Shown one piece after another: positions 25,901-35,505 of a DNA stretch of 64,000 nucleotides (position 1 is its first letter; each line of letters begins with the position of its first letter). Source of the stretch: Tetrapyrgos nigripes (Eukaryota > Basidiomycota > Agaricomycetes > Agaricales > Campanellaceae); assembly GCA_013368315.1 (NCBI GenBank), contig JAACJM010000097.1:186001-250000 (forward strand). Reading direction: 5' to 3'. The translations under genes were made by a program, and so were the position numbers. A model generated the notes under the pieces. That model searched no databases. It worked only from the letters and a program-made list of their open reading frames with translations, and was not told the DNA's origin.

Positions 25901-27276
25901 CCTGGTACTTCTTTCATCGTTCCAGTGCTAATCTGTTCCTTAGGGCGAACAAGAACACAAACATGTCAAATCCTATTACAGCAGGACGAACAAAAACAAG
26001 CACCAGGGCCAGATTGCCCGTCATGAACGGCGTATTCGCTGCCTCCGTCGTATTAAACAACGTCGGGCAAAGAACAAACGCACCCGGCTCACTGTTGGAG
26101 CCTGGGAGGAAGAACGGCTACCTCTGGGTGACCCTGATGACCCCTATCAAATGGCTTCAGGCAAAAAGTTCTTCCTAGAGCTTGACGAGTTTACGCGTCT
26201 TGCTAGACGTGATCCTGCTGCAAGAGTACGCTTATCTCTTAATCCGCAAACGGTTACTAACATACTTTTCCTAGAACTTTGTTCGGAAACTGAAGCACTA
26301 TATACTTTGTCAGATCTTCAAAAGGGACCCATCGACGACATTCTCCGAGGCTGAGTATACGGCTGTCAACTTGGAGAACCAGCGCATCTACAAACACAAA
26401 GTCGTTCGCATCAACTACACAACTTATGATCTCCGGCGCGGCCAAGACTCTATTAATCCGAGAACACATCCTGATATTATTTGCCTTGCACCTGCAGATT
26501 CACCTCATCCCTTCTCATATGGTCGCGTGGTTGGTGTTTTTCATGCTAATGTCCGTTTCACTTCCCCTCCGTCCTCTTCTCTTCCTTCCGTATCCCATGA
26601 ACGCGTAGATATGCTCTGGGTCCGTTGGTTTGAGTATGATACATCATACGGGGCTGGGTGGCAGGCCAAGCGATTGCATCATATTCAGTTTATCGATGCC
26701 TTAGATCCGGAAGCTTTTGGCTTGGTGCATCCACGCGATGTAATTCGTGCCATACACCTTATCCCGGCTTTCCATCACATGGGACATCATAATGGACTAC
26801 CAGAGAATTCTATTGGCCGCCAATATGAATCACCCAGCTACGCAGGTCCTCGTGAACTGGAGAGTGATGACTGGAAATACTACTACGTTAATATGTGAGT
26901 CAAATTTTCTCTCTTATGGATATTTTTTCGATTCAGATTCTTCTCAAGGTTTGTTGAAAGCGACATTTTTATGTTATTTCGAGGTGGTGGAATCGGACAT
27001 CAAGAGCTACATGGACTCCTCAAGGATTTTGCTACAGATGCTGGCCTCGATAAGCTGATTTTGCCGACTTACGACTCAGAGGGTAATGAAGTTGAAGCTG
27101 TAGTTGAGGAATCAGAAGACGAGCATGAAGAGGTGGAGGAATACCGACCTGGGGGTGGACAGGCAGATGATGAGTCGGAAAGGAGCGCTAGTGAAGATGA
27201 GGATTTGGGCTCCGAGGAGGAGTGGTTTGAGAAAATGGGTCCAGAAGATGGAGATGATGGATTTGTAGAGGAATAG
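22909..27276 (+). CDS. Plavaka-type DNA transposase (apparently intact)
   Basis: This is a transposase of the fungal Plavaka group (CMC-related). The ATG at 22909 begins a small zinc finger (MSRACTFCKATKYKTEHSLC, then IHEAKC), followed by a charged coil and an acidic, disordered segment. The core begins near 24180 with YSESYTSDRAAEIQEEL and the strongly conserved LWSDSTHLAQFGTASLWPIY (first acidic residue). It continues with DKYFEIYGQDPTDAEMRF, ICCDKLHEWDVGKVKDFL and the basic zone KKSTRGGRKF. A distal domain follows (WVRWFEYDTSYGAGWQAKRL, FRGGGIGHQE), and then an acidic tail. About eleven exons join in frame with GT-AG introns of 45-65 nt, and I found no internal stop. It may therefore be functional, in contrast with the copy at 47-52 kb. 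Confidence 0.8.
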
Positions 27277-27365
27277 ACCATAGTGTATTCTTCTAGTCAA
27301 ATACAATGATCCTGCGTTCACAAGTTCGTTAATCTAAAAGTTTACATCTTATCTCATCTTATCTT

Positions 27366-27414
27366 GGTTCAAAAAACCCCAGCAAGCTCAGATCTTGCTG
27401 GGGTTTTTTGAACC
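27366..27414. repeat. Perfect 21-bp inverted repeat (hairpin)
   Basis: The arms at 27366-27386 and 27394-27414 are exact reverse complements around a 7-nt loop (CTCAGAT). The stem has a run of A/T then four G/C pairs. It lies about 90 bp past the stop of the Plavaka transposase, so it could act in transcript termination or as an end structure of the transposon. Confidence 0.85.
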
Positions 27415-27523
27415 GATATTTTATCTTCACTGACGTCTAATCTTATCTACCAGGTCACATGTTTTGGTAGCAGGAAGCTCAAGGTAACAGGGGTCGGACT
27501 GGCTTCAACGGCCTGTATAAGTT

Positions 27524-27558
27524 TTATCTCCTGGTTCCCATGGAAAACCAGGAGATAA
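27524..27558. repeat. 13-bp inverted repeat
   Basis: TTATCTCCTGGTT at 27524-27536 is mirrored by AACCAGGAGATAA at 27546-27558, around a 9-nt loop containing CCATGG. It is the second hairpin downstream of the transposase. Confidence 0.75.
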
Positions 27559-27922
27559 GATAAGAATTTGGCTATACCCTCACTGTTATCATCTACAACA
27601 TCCATGCTCACGGCTTGTCACAATGCTCGGCCTATATAACGCTGCTATCACACCCTTGTCATTGTGAGCAAGGGTTACAACACCTCGAAACTATGGCAAG
27701 TGATTATATTCCCTCAAAATAATGACATCAATGTGATGTAGGTGTTAGATCCCTCCTACATCGTTACGGGAAATTGTAAACCCCCGTCCAACTTTATATC
27801 GTTGAAGATGTTTTGGTGATGACAAGGAAGAATCATAGCAAGACATCAGATTGATGTGGAGAGAGAAACTGGATTGCCTTCGTAGGTCCCGAGTGCGTTC
27901 TCTCGCACTGGCAGACGTGGTA

Positions 27923-28610
27923 CAGTTGCGGACAATCAAGGCCATCTAATTTTATAGCAACTGAATGGCTTTTTTTAGACCCAAAATAATTGCAGAATCA
28001 TACTCAGCTTGTCGAAATACGTCCAAAAACGATTTTTCCAGATTTTTCCAATTGTGTTCCGCCAAATTTTTGGGGCATTTTTATGAACGTTGTGTACCCC
28101 TTTTGGGCTTGCTAGTTATGGTCCAAGACCATACCAATGTGCCCATCATCCGGTTCAGTTTCAGTACTCCTGCAACTGGACTCGAGGGTGGGCTTGCATC
28201 AGGAACAGGTAGTTTCTGGTTTCTGAGTCCAGATAAATTGCAACCTCCATGACTTTTACGAAGACGACCTATGGCAGATACAAATAAGACCTTTGATCGA
28301 TCATGTATTGGTGGTTATTGATCAATATTTTTCTCAAAGACGGCTCGTGGGATTTCGATTTTTTTAAAAAGAATTATACTCAACTAATCAAAAGCTGTCG
28401 ATTGCGCATTTTTCCAAGATTTTTATAATAGTTTTAGGTGTACCGCCAAATTTTTGGGGGTCATGGTACCTTCTATCTCCGGAACGGCTCGTAGGTTTTG
28501 CTTCAAAAAATTATCAGAGGACCCTCTCAATGAGATCTGTCGATTCCGCATGTCGTTTGGACCCTGGAAAAAGACCGACTAAATTAGATGACTTTGATTG
28601 TCCGCAACTG
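27923..28610. mobile_element. MITE / non-autonomous DNA transposon with TA duplication
   Basis: The ends are inverted repeats of about 31 bp that begin CAGTTGCGGACAATCAA and differ at only two positions, both transitions. The left end starts at 27923 and the right end stops at 28610. Both are flanked by TA (27921-27922 and 28611-28612), the target duplication of Tc1/mariner-pogo type elements. The interior has no transposase. It is A/T-rich and holds a repeated motif CCGCCAAATTTTTGGGG at about 28060 and 28445. Length is 688 bp. Confidence 0.8.
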
Positions 28611-29213
28611 TAGTTCAATGTGTAATCAATGTGGGTTCTTCCGATGTGGCTGTGAAGTTTGTGAAGAGATTATAGATGGCCCTAGCGTTGGCAATGGGTG
28701 GCCTTTGCAATTGGGTGGTCTAGAGTTTATAGGCTAATCTCAGTCCAGAAGTCCTGAACAAGTCAAGGCAGGAGGATGTAAGGTGTTCGATACTGGATCG
28801 TTTTTCTTACGCTGAAAATATTTTGTTTTAGTATGAACATCCCACTGAATTTGAAAGTAACTGACAAAAAGAACCGACAACCGATTTCTGGCCAGTTTGT
28901 TTTATTAGTACAAGGAAGGCTTGTCCTTCTATTTGGTGAGTTCAACTAATATATCTGACAATGAGACGATAAAGGCTTACGCTGCAGGTGGCGTTGAACT
29001 TGAAAGACTCGTGTCTCCCCATTCGGAGTTTGCCGACGGCGGGCTGCAAACAAGCTCGTGGTCAACCAGCGTCAATAGTCATCAACCACTGCACTATAAA
29101 GCCAGCACCTTTTCGCGAAATAGCATCTCCTTCTCTCATTCAAAGAGTGCGGCTATCATAAATCTTCATACCGCAACCCTCAACTTCTCTTCTGCGCCCA
29201 GGATCTCTCTTCA
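28611..29213. other. Intergenic, promoter side of the RRM gene
   Basis: No gene was recognised. The sequence just before the RRM gene has a TATA-like ACTATAAAGCC at about 29093-29103, followed by a C/T-rich stretch (29120-29210) typical of fungal leader sequences. Confidence 0.4.
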
Positions 29214-31770
29214 ATGTCGATCATGAATATTAATCCGAACCAGTCTCAGCACGACCGCGTCAGCGAAGACAAACACACTGGCTCCGCCGGTTCACACCCA
29301 CAAGCACTGCAATTCTACGATCGCAGCCGTTCTCTGAGGACCGATCACGGTGGCAGAAGGTCTGCTTCTCCAGAGAGTGCTCGTCAAGGCGAACGCACAG
29401 TCGGTCCCAACACCGACTTGAAACGCGTCGACTACGGTACTGAGGGTCATGGAGAGCGGTATTCATATGGTGGCCTACGTTCAGGTGTAGTTGGAAGAGC
29501 ACACATTGAGAGCAAAGGTGTGTCTTGATCCAGACTTCTTCAACTTCAAGTTCCTGTTCTCGGATTCTCAGCTGAGGGATCGTTGATCATGGCCAACCTG
29601 TTATCTTCTACATCTTTGTGGCGCAGCTGAGCAGTTCTGACTTTACCTCACTCTCAGAGCGACGACCAGGATCTCTGTACCGTCAGCCTCAAAGCTTAAA
29701 CCTCGCACAACCTTCTTTGTACGACCCACGCCGTACACTATTCATCTGGAATATTTCTGTGAGCTTTATCAGTTCATGGCCAATACTCCCTTCCAATTAT
29801 TGACCGTCTTCAGTACCATTCTAAACCGGAAGCCATTCGCGCTCATTTTGATGCTCATGGGCGTCTAGAGACTTATGACCAGTTCATCAGGTCTCACGGT
29901 GTAGCATTCGTCACCTATGTGGGTTGTTCATTTGTTCCAAATTTATGATCTATCTCAACACTTCATTATACAGTATGATTCTTCCGACGCCGAGCGTGCA
30001 CAGAAAAAGTTGGACGGATTTGAAGTTCTTTTGGCAAAAGTTGATTAACTGCTCTTGATCAACATCATCATCCTCTTATTCTGACTTGCGATCTTCACCT
30101 TGGATTCCAGCTGAATATCAGCTTTGTTCATCCCAAAAGTCGTGCAATGGTCAGTTCCGCAACGCTTGTTCATCACCTTTTGATCACTCAGATCCACGAT
30201 AGGATTACCGAGGTTTTGTGATCATCAAGTCCAGTCGTCCTCTGACAAAATCAGAAGTAGAAGACAAGTTCACTGGTTTCCCTAGACGTGTCAGACTCCC
30301 TGAAAATCCGAACTCATCTTAGTAAGTGTGATCGGTAGCCTTCTTGCCAAAGTTGTGAACTGATCTCTTGTAGCTCGTGCTTTGTAGATTTTATGATACT
30401 CGGGTAAGTCTTGACATTTGGATATCACTCCTACTATCATGACTGTCTATTATCACAGCAATGTCTACAGGCTTTTAACGCGTTGAAAGGCAACTTGGCT
30501 CAAGATGGTTTACGGCTAGAACTTGCTTGGAATGAAGAAGATTCAGCTTCGATGATTGATGAAGACAAGGGTATACCTCTCTCGGATGTGAATGGCATCC
30601 TAACCAGCGACAATGAAAATGTACAGTCGGAACAAGTGCCTGCTGAGTCGGTGAGCACCAATTTACTATGATCCTGTCACCAAAGATCTCATTCTATCCG
30701 TATATCACGCCACAGGATATTGAGAGACGTATGCAAGACGCGATCAAAATCCAAAAGGCATGATGCTTTTTCTCTCGAGTTCCAGTGCTTGAAGCTGATG
30801 TCAATCATTCGGCCATTCTCCTCAGATGCTTGCAGCAATTGGAGCAGCCAGCCGAATTCAGCCAGGCTCTTCTACATCTTCTACGTCAACGCAGATGACT
30901 ATAGCTGTGGAATCTCTCGCGACTTTTGCACCAGGTAATCCTGTCGAGACATATCCTCCACCGCCCATGTCACCGCCAATGCAGATGTCACTCGGCGGAT
31001 CTGGTCATCCAATTCACCCCATGCACTGGCCCGTGTCGTTTCCCCAAGGCTCTCCATGGCCACTGGCCTCGTTAGCTAACCAAGCTGATCACTATGCGAA
31101 TTTCACGCCTTCCTTTGCTCCTCCGAGTCAACCTCTGCCATTAGTGCAAATTTTAATTGAGCAGGGTGAATATAGCCCTCATCATTGGAGCGCGAATCCT
31201 CCGTTGATCCAGGCAGAGCGTGCTCAGCTTATTCAGACAAATTCTGTAATGGGGCTATTCACTGGCAATGTTCTGCCCTCAGCGCAAATTCCCACTCAGC
31301 TGGATAGTAGTTTTCATCCTCGGAACGGCAATCCCTCGTTGATCCAGGCAGAACGTACTCTTGTTCAGACAAATTCTGTAATGGGGTCATCCCCGGGTCC
31401 CCAACCGGCCACAGTACAGGGCGCGCCACAGTATTACTCACAACATCCGTCCTATTCTCTCCCTCGTTCAATTCTGAAATCCTCCCCATCTCCAGCTCAG
31501 GCGCCAGTAACCGACGACGCAAAGAATGTGAATTCTGAAGTTACGGGTCCAGGGAAACTGAGAGAGCTTTTGGAAAAGGTTCGAAGAGATCAAGAACGTC
31601 GACAAAGGGAGGCTCAGTCATCGCCTACTGCCGCTGTCGACGGACAGGGCAGTGTTGAAGAAATGGGAGTGAATGCTAGTTCTCATGATCAGCAAACTAG
31701 TAATATGTCTGCAGAAAAACCGGGTAATGCGTATCGTACTAGACCGACTGATCCTAGACTCAGACGCTGA
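29214..31770 (+). CDS. RRM-domain RNA-binding protein
   Basis: This is a likely RNA-binding regulator. The start ATG at 29214 opens a disordered, charged N-terminus (MSIMNINPNQSQHDRVSED). An RRM follows across several exons: RTLFIWNIS (RNP2) near 29730, EAIRAHFDAHGRLETYDQFI, HGVAFVTYYDSSDAERAQKK (RNP1 region) and LNISFVHPKS. A second RRM-like unit follows: GFVIIKSSRPLTKSEVE, FVDFYDTRQCLQAFNALKG and RLELAWNEE. This two-unit layout recalls Mei2-like proteins. The C-terminus is Pro/Gln/Ser-rich and ends KLRELLEKVRRDQERRQREA and RPTDPRLRR. A motif is duplicated inside the tail (NPPLIQAERAQLIQTNSVMG and NPSLIQAERTLVQTNSVMG). I could not settle every splice site between 30040 and 30420. Confidence 0.7.
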
Positions 31771-32227
31771 AGAGATTTTGTATTATTAGTACATCGGCTC
31801 CTTTCGCCTTACAAACTGTTGTATTTGCTAGTGTAGTGCCGAAGGAAGTTCCTCAAGAAATGATCGTGCCGGCTTGTTTTGGACGACTAAATCTGCTCAA
31901 TAATATCTTGCTGCTTATCTTTCAGAATCTACGTTTATGCTGTCGTGTGCTACATGTGCTTGTCTGTCACTACTATGTCTTATGGAGATTTCGTGAAAGT
32001 TCCACGGATCAAGACACTCGAAGTCACAGGTTATTCCTTTCAAAAGATCATACCAAGAACCCTATACAGATACCTCTAGCTGAACAAATAAATACTCTAC
32101 CCGATACATTCGTACAGGCTATCAAATACCTCCAAGAAGTACAGGTACAGATTTTTCCTCTAGACCCAAACAAACCCTCCAAGAAACCCGAAGAAAATTC
32201 AAACTTAGATGATTAAACGAAGGACGA
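31771..32227. other. Intergenic between convergent RRM and RlpA-like genes
   Basis: There is one open frame (31836-32216) with no family resemblance and low-complexity composition. It is most likely 3' UTR sequence of the two convergent genes. Confidence 0.4.
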
Positions 32228-32939
32228 TTAAATGAAGTTCCAGGTAACACCGTGGAGGCGACCGACGGATAGGTCAGCAAGTTGAGAGAAAGCAGTGGGG
32301 AAAGGTCGAGGTCCTGGCCCACGCAACCGGGGCATTTGTCGACGATGGTGACCACGATGGTTCTGCCGTTGGCTATTTAGGTTGAAGAATCGCAGTGAAG
32401 ATGCGGGGATTGACATGCTTAGCATGAAGAGTTGTGAATTGAGGAAAAGACAGTAAGAAACTCACCGGATACGCTGATTGGTTTACCACAGAGAGGGTTA
32501 CTGAAGGATTGGATGGCGTAAGTATTCTCAATGGACCAATCGACACTTATGACTAGACTCACAGGTTGGGGTTGGGGGTGGCGCCACTGTAGTATGAGGA
32601 GAGATATCAGTGTCTTCAAGCGAAGATCGAAAATAAACATCACTGCTTACGGGAAGGTATCAAAGAAAGAGGAGGAAACAGCAGTGATCATGTCCGCGTC
32701 GGTGTTGAAGATGCCACAAGCACCGAGGCCGGGGTTGAAGAATGTGGCTAATAGGGAATGAGAGAGAAAAGCAGACGTCAATAAGCCAGAATAATCACTC
32801 TAAATGAAGAATACGTACCGTCGCCAATATTACGACGAGCAAGAGCCTGAGAAGTAGCAGGTGCAGCTTCAGCGGTCATCGACATGGCGAGGACAGCGGC
32901 GACAGCAGCAGCAGTGATTTGAGTGAATTTGGCGAACAT
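32228..32939 (-). CDS. RlpA/barwin-like secreted protein, frameshifted near its C-terminus
   Basis: This is a secreted protein with a double-psi beta-barrel, of the family related to expansins and barwin. The ATG at 32939 starts a signal peptide (MFAKFTQITAAAVAAVLAMS). Exons then give GDATFFNPGLGACGIFNTDA, DMITAVSSSFFDTF, PGATPNPNLNPLCGKPISVS, ANGRTIVVTIVDKCPGC and GQDLDLSP. The family's closing segment (TAFSQLADLSVGRLHGVTWN, ending FI and TAA at 32228) is present but one base out of frame. It follows a run of four C that would need one more base (near 32296-32300). The conserved Cys residues and the catalytic-like Asp of VDKCPG are intact. Either it is a recent loss-of-function allele, or the homopolymer was miscalled. 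Confidence 0.8.
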
Positions 32940-35110
32940 GGTGAAATAAAGGAGTGATACAGCAGTGAGATATGTATATCAAAGTGAAGGTAGATCGAAA
33001 GAGTAGTCTCTTCAAAGAAGTTGAGAAAATGAAAGTTGTCTAGGAGAGAAGAATGTGCTGAGTAGCTGAAGGATGGAGACCGCCGAGTCGAGCTTTTATA
33101 CTCGAAAATCACTGAAGGGTTCAGGAACGTAACAGTGTATCACGAATTTCCAAGAATCCGCCATACTAAAGAGTAGTCAGTGGTAACGGCTACCGGAGAA
33201 TTATCAAGCTAATTAGAGGCCGGGATGTGTAGGGCATCGTGCTGCGCGGCGTCTATACATGGTTGCACTCAGTCCAGTGCCTTGAAATGGCATGCGACAG
33301 ATAAAAATCATAGACGCGCAATAGAAAATCCCGCATGTTAATAATTTCGTAGACCCAGTGCGGCAAATGCGTCAAGTCAAACGTGAGCGCGCTGTCCAAA
33401 TCAAGAGAACAGAAACATTACGGATATTTGACTAGTTGAAGACGCACCGCCTCAATATAGTCCAGGATGTTGAGCTCGACGCACTTGGGTCAGTGTGATA
33501 CTCTGGGTTTGGTACGTACGTCCAGAGAGTCGCCTCAGACTAAGCTCTGAGCACGCATACGCATGGAAACACGTACGCCAACTCGCATGGTCTTTACGCA
33601 GTTCCCCAGCCTACATATGCTATTGGTTATGCTTTTTGCTAGGAATTAGCAAAGAACTCACGATCGGCCACAACACGCTTTCAAGGAATGCAACATAGTC
33701 AAGCCGCTCACTGTTTGCTTTAACCCTTACCGGGACTTGTCTTTGATCCTTACGAGGCCCAGACTTGATACAGCAGAACAAGAATCAATATATGGAACAA
33801 TGAATAATATTTGACCGAGTTGTGGTCGAGATTCGGCAGTGCAAATGATACGCATGATTTTGAGGTTTTCTGGTAATGGTATTATTAGTAAATATACGGA
33901 TCTCATATGTCCCAAATGTTTTACACACCAGTAAGAGACTGCCTCTAATGGGTACATCGAGAGCGGAACGCGCGTCTTGACAAACTTGCATGTGGTTCGG
34001 AAACGGCGGTCCCAAGCTCAGTCTAACTTGAAGGCTGAATTATTGCTGAGCGCTGATTTATCAATGAAAGTCTACAGGTCGATTAGGGGACGGGAGAAAT
34101 GGCCGTAAGCAATATGTACATTTACCAGACCAGAGGCTGTAGAGACCGGACATGAGAGCGACCTGAGTACTTGAGTACCAGTCAACGGCGCTCTCGAAGT
34201 GAAGGAGGGGGAAGGGTTTCGGGGAAAAGATGGCCGGCGAGAAAAAGACTCGGAAAACGTAAATTATAATCTGAGTCCAGCCTCAGATACTACTTAGTTC
34301 AAAGCAATTGCAATATGACGAGCAACGAGCACGAACACGAACACTCCTCCAGAAGGGCTGGGCTTGATAGTATTATTGGTAAGGAAATTGCGTATTCAAG
34401 TTTGAAACGGTGAAGTGGTTTTGAAGGGAAAGCGGGGAGAAACAACGCAGCTGAACCAATGCTGACTTGATGATGACAGTTCGAGACAGAAAGTGTCGGC
34501 AACTGCCGGCAACTGCGGATGCAATGGGCGCCATTGTCTTTCCCCGCTCCTCCACCACTTTCCTTGTGCCAAAGCCTAGTACTGGGGTCCATGTCGTGGT
34601 CATCAAACAATCCTCCTCCTCGGGCCCAATCCCGCCATCAAAGGCGTCTCTGACCGTCTGTTTTCACCCAATCAGCTCTTATTACTTAGTCCCATGAGGC
34701 CCAGTGACTCAGGCTTTTCATTCTGCCCACTTTTGCACAACCTCTTCGCGTCATTCTCGCTGCCTCAGGCTGAACCGCTACTCACGTACCCAACTCCAAC
34801 CTCATCAGTACCATTTTCTTCTTACGCACTCACCTCGCCCTCGCACATTGCCATTTAGAGTCGGACTTGCGTCATTCTCGCTGCCTAAACCAAGCCTGAA
34901 CCGCTACTCACACACCAGTACCCGATTCCAAACTCTTCACCATCAGCATCATTTTCTTCTTACGCACTCACCTCGCCCTCACACATTGCCACTTAGAGTC
35001 AGACTCCCCTCATTCTTTGATAGGAAGCTCTTGGTAGCTCGGTGGTCGGGCCACGAGTGACGATATATGTACCGACGGGTGATTTGATAGATAGATATGT
35101 AGATAACTTA
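32940..35110. other. Intergenic, with a tandem repeat
   Basis: I recognise no gene in this stretch. It holds the RlpA-like promoter at the left, scattered short open frames of no visible family (for example on the minus strand at 33727-34020), and an imperfect tandem repeat at 34748-35010. Confidence 0.4.
34748..35010. repeat. Imperfect two-copy tandem repeat, ~121-135 bp
   Basis: The unit starting GCGTCATTCTCGCTGCCT at 34748 recurs at 34869. Both copies carry CTGAACCGCTACTCAC, CATTTTCTTCTTACGCACTC and ACATTGCCA(T/C)TTAGAGTC. The second copy has small insertions. The repeat lies about 100 bp before the DUF6589/RecQ element. Confidence 0.8.
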
Positions 35111-35119
35111 CGCCGCTCG

Positions 35120-35310
35120 TAGACTCGATCCAGTCACGTCTGCAACGTTTGATGAAAGTCGATCAAACCGCTTGAGACTCGAACCACTCTCACTGTGTAC
35201 ACTTTGATGACGGTCGATCAAAAGTGTCAGCGTAGCGACTGGAGGGAAATCCCACACTTTTGTGAGGTCGCGGAAAAATCACGTGCTTGTTTTGACTTCA
35301 ACAAAATTCT
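35120..35310. repeat. Left terminal inverted repeat region of the DUF6589/RecQ element
   Basis: Starting at the outer end, the order is TAGACTCGATCC, then a block with AGTCACGTCTGCAACG and the palindromic motif TTTGATGAAAGTCGATCAAA (35148-35167). A second GAGACTCGAACC follows, then a block with CACTGTGTACAC and the motif TTTGATGACGGTCGATCAAA (35203-35222). The inner part (GCGACTGG, CACTTTTGTGAGGTCGCG, AATCACGTGCTTG) also matches the other end. Confidence 0.8.
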
Positions 35311-35505
35311 CCTCATCCCGAAAAAAACTTGCTCCATTTTTCGAGCTTTGAGTTCTTGAGTAGTACCTAGGACGTGCAGGAAGTAAACGAAGGACATTAC
35401 CGTTTTCCGAATTTCAAAATACGCGCGTGATGTAAAGTTACGGACTAGATACTAATATAGGGGCTTGTCTCACTTTATCCTGCTGCTGTCCCTTCACGTC
35501 ACGAA

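Larger units (their letters stand above)
27277..27922. other. 3' flank of Plavaka element 1 with two hairpins
   Basis: There is no gene here. The stretch carries two strong inverted repeats (listed separately) and many TTATCT/AGATAA motifs between 27350 and 27560, which may be subterminal transposase sites. The right terminus of the element was not located. Confidence 0.4.

Noticed and set aside
31836..32216. 126-codon open frame as a gene
   Set aside because: It shows no domain, no splice context and no conserved pattern; it lies in the 3' region between convergent genes.
35085..35100. GATA-type short repeats as a regulatory array
   Set aside because: There are only a few units, directly outside the transposon; nothing else supports a function.
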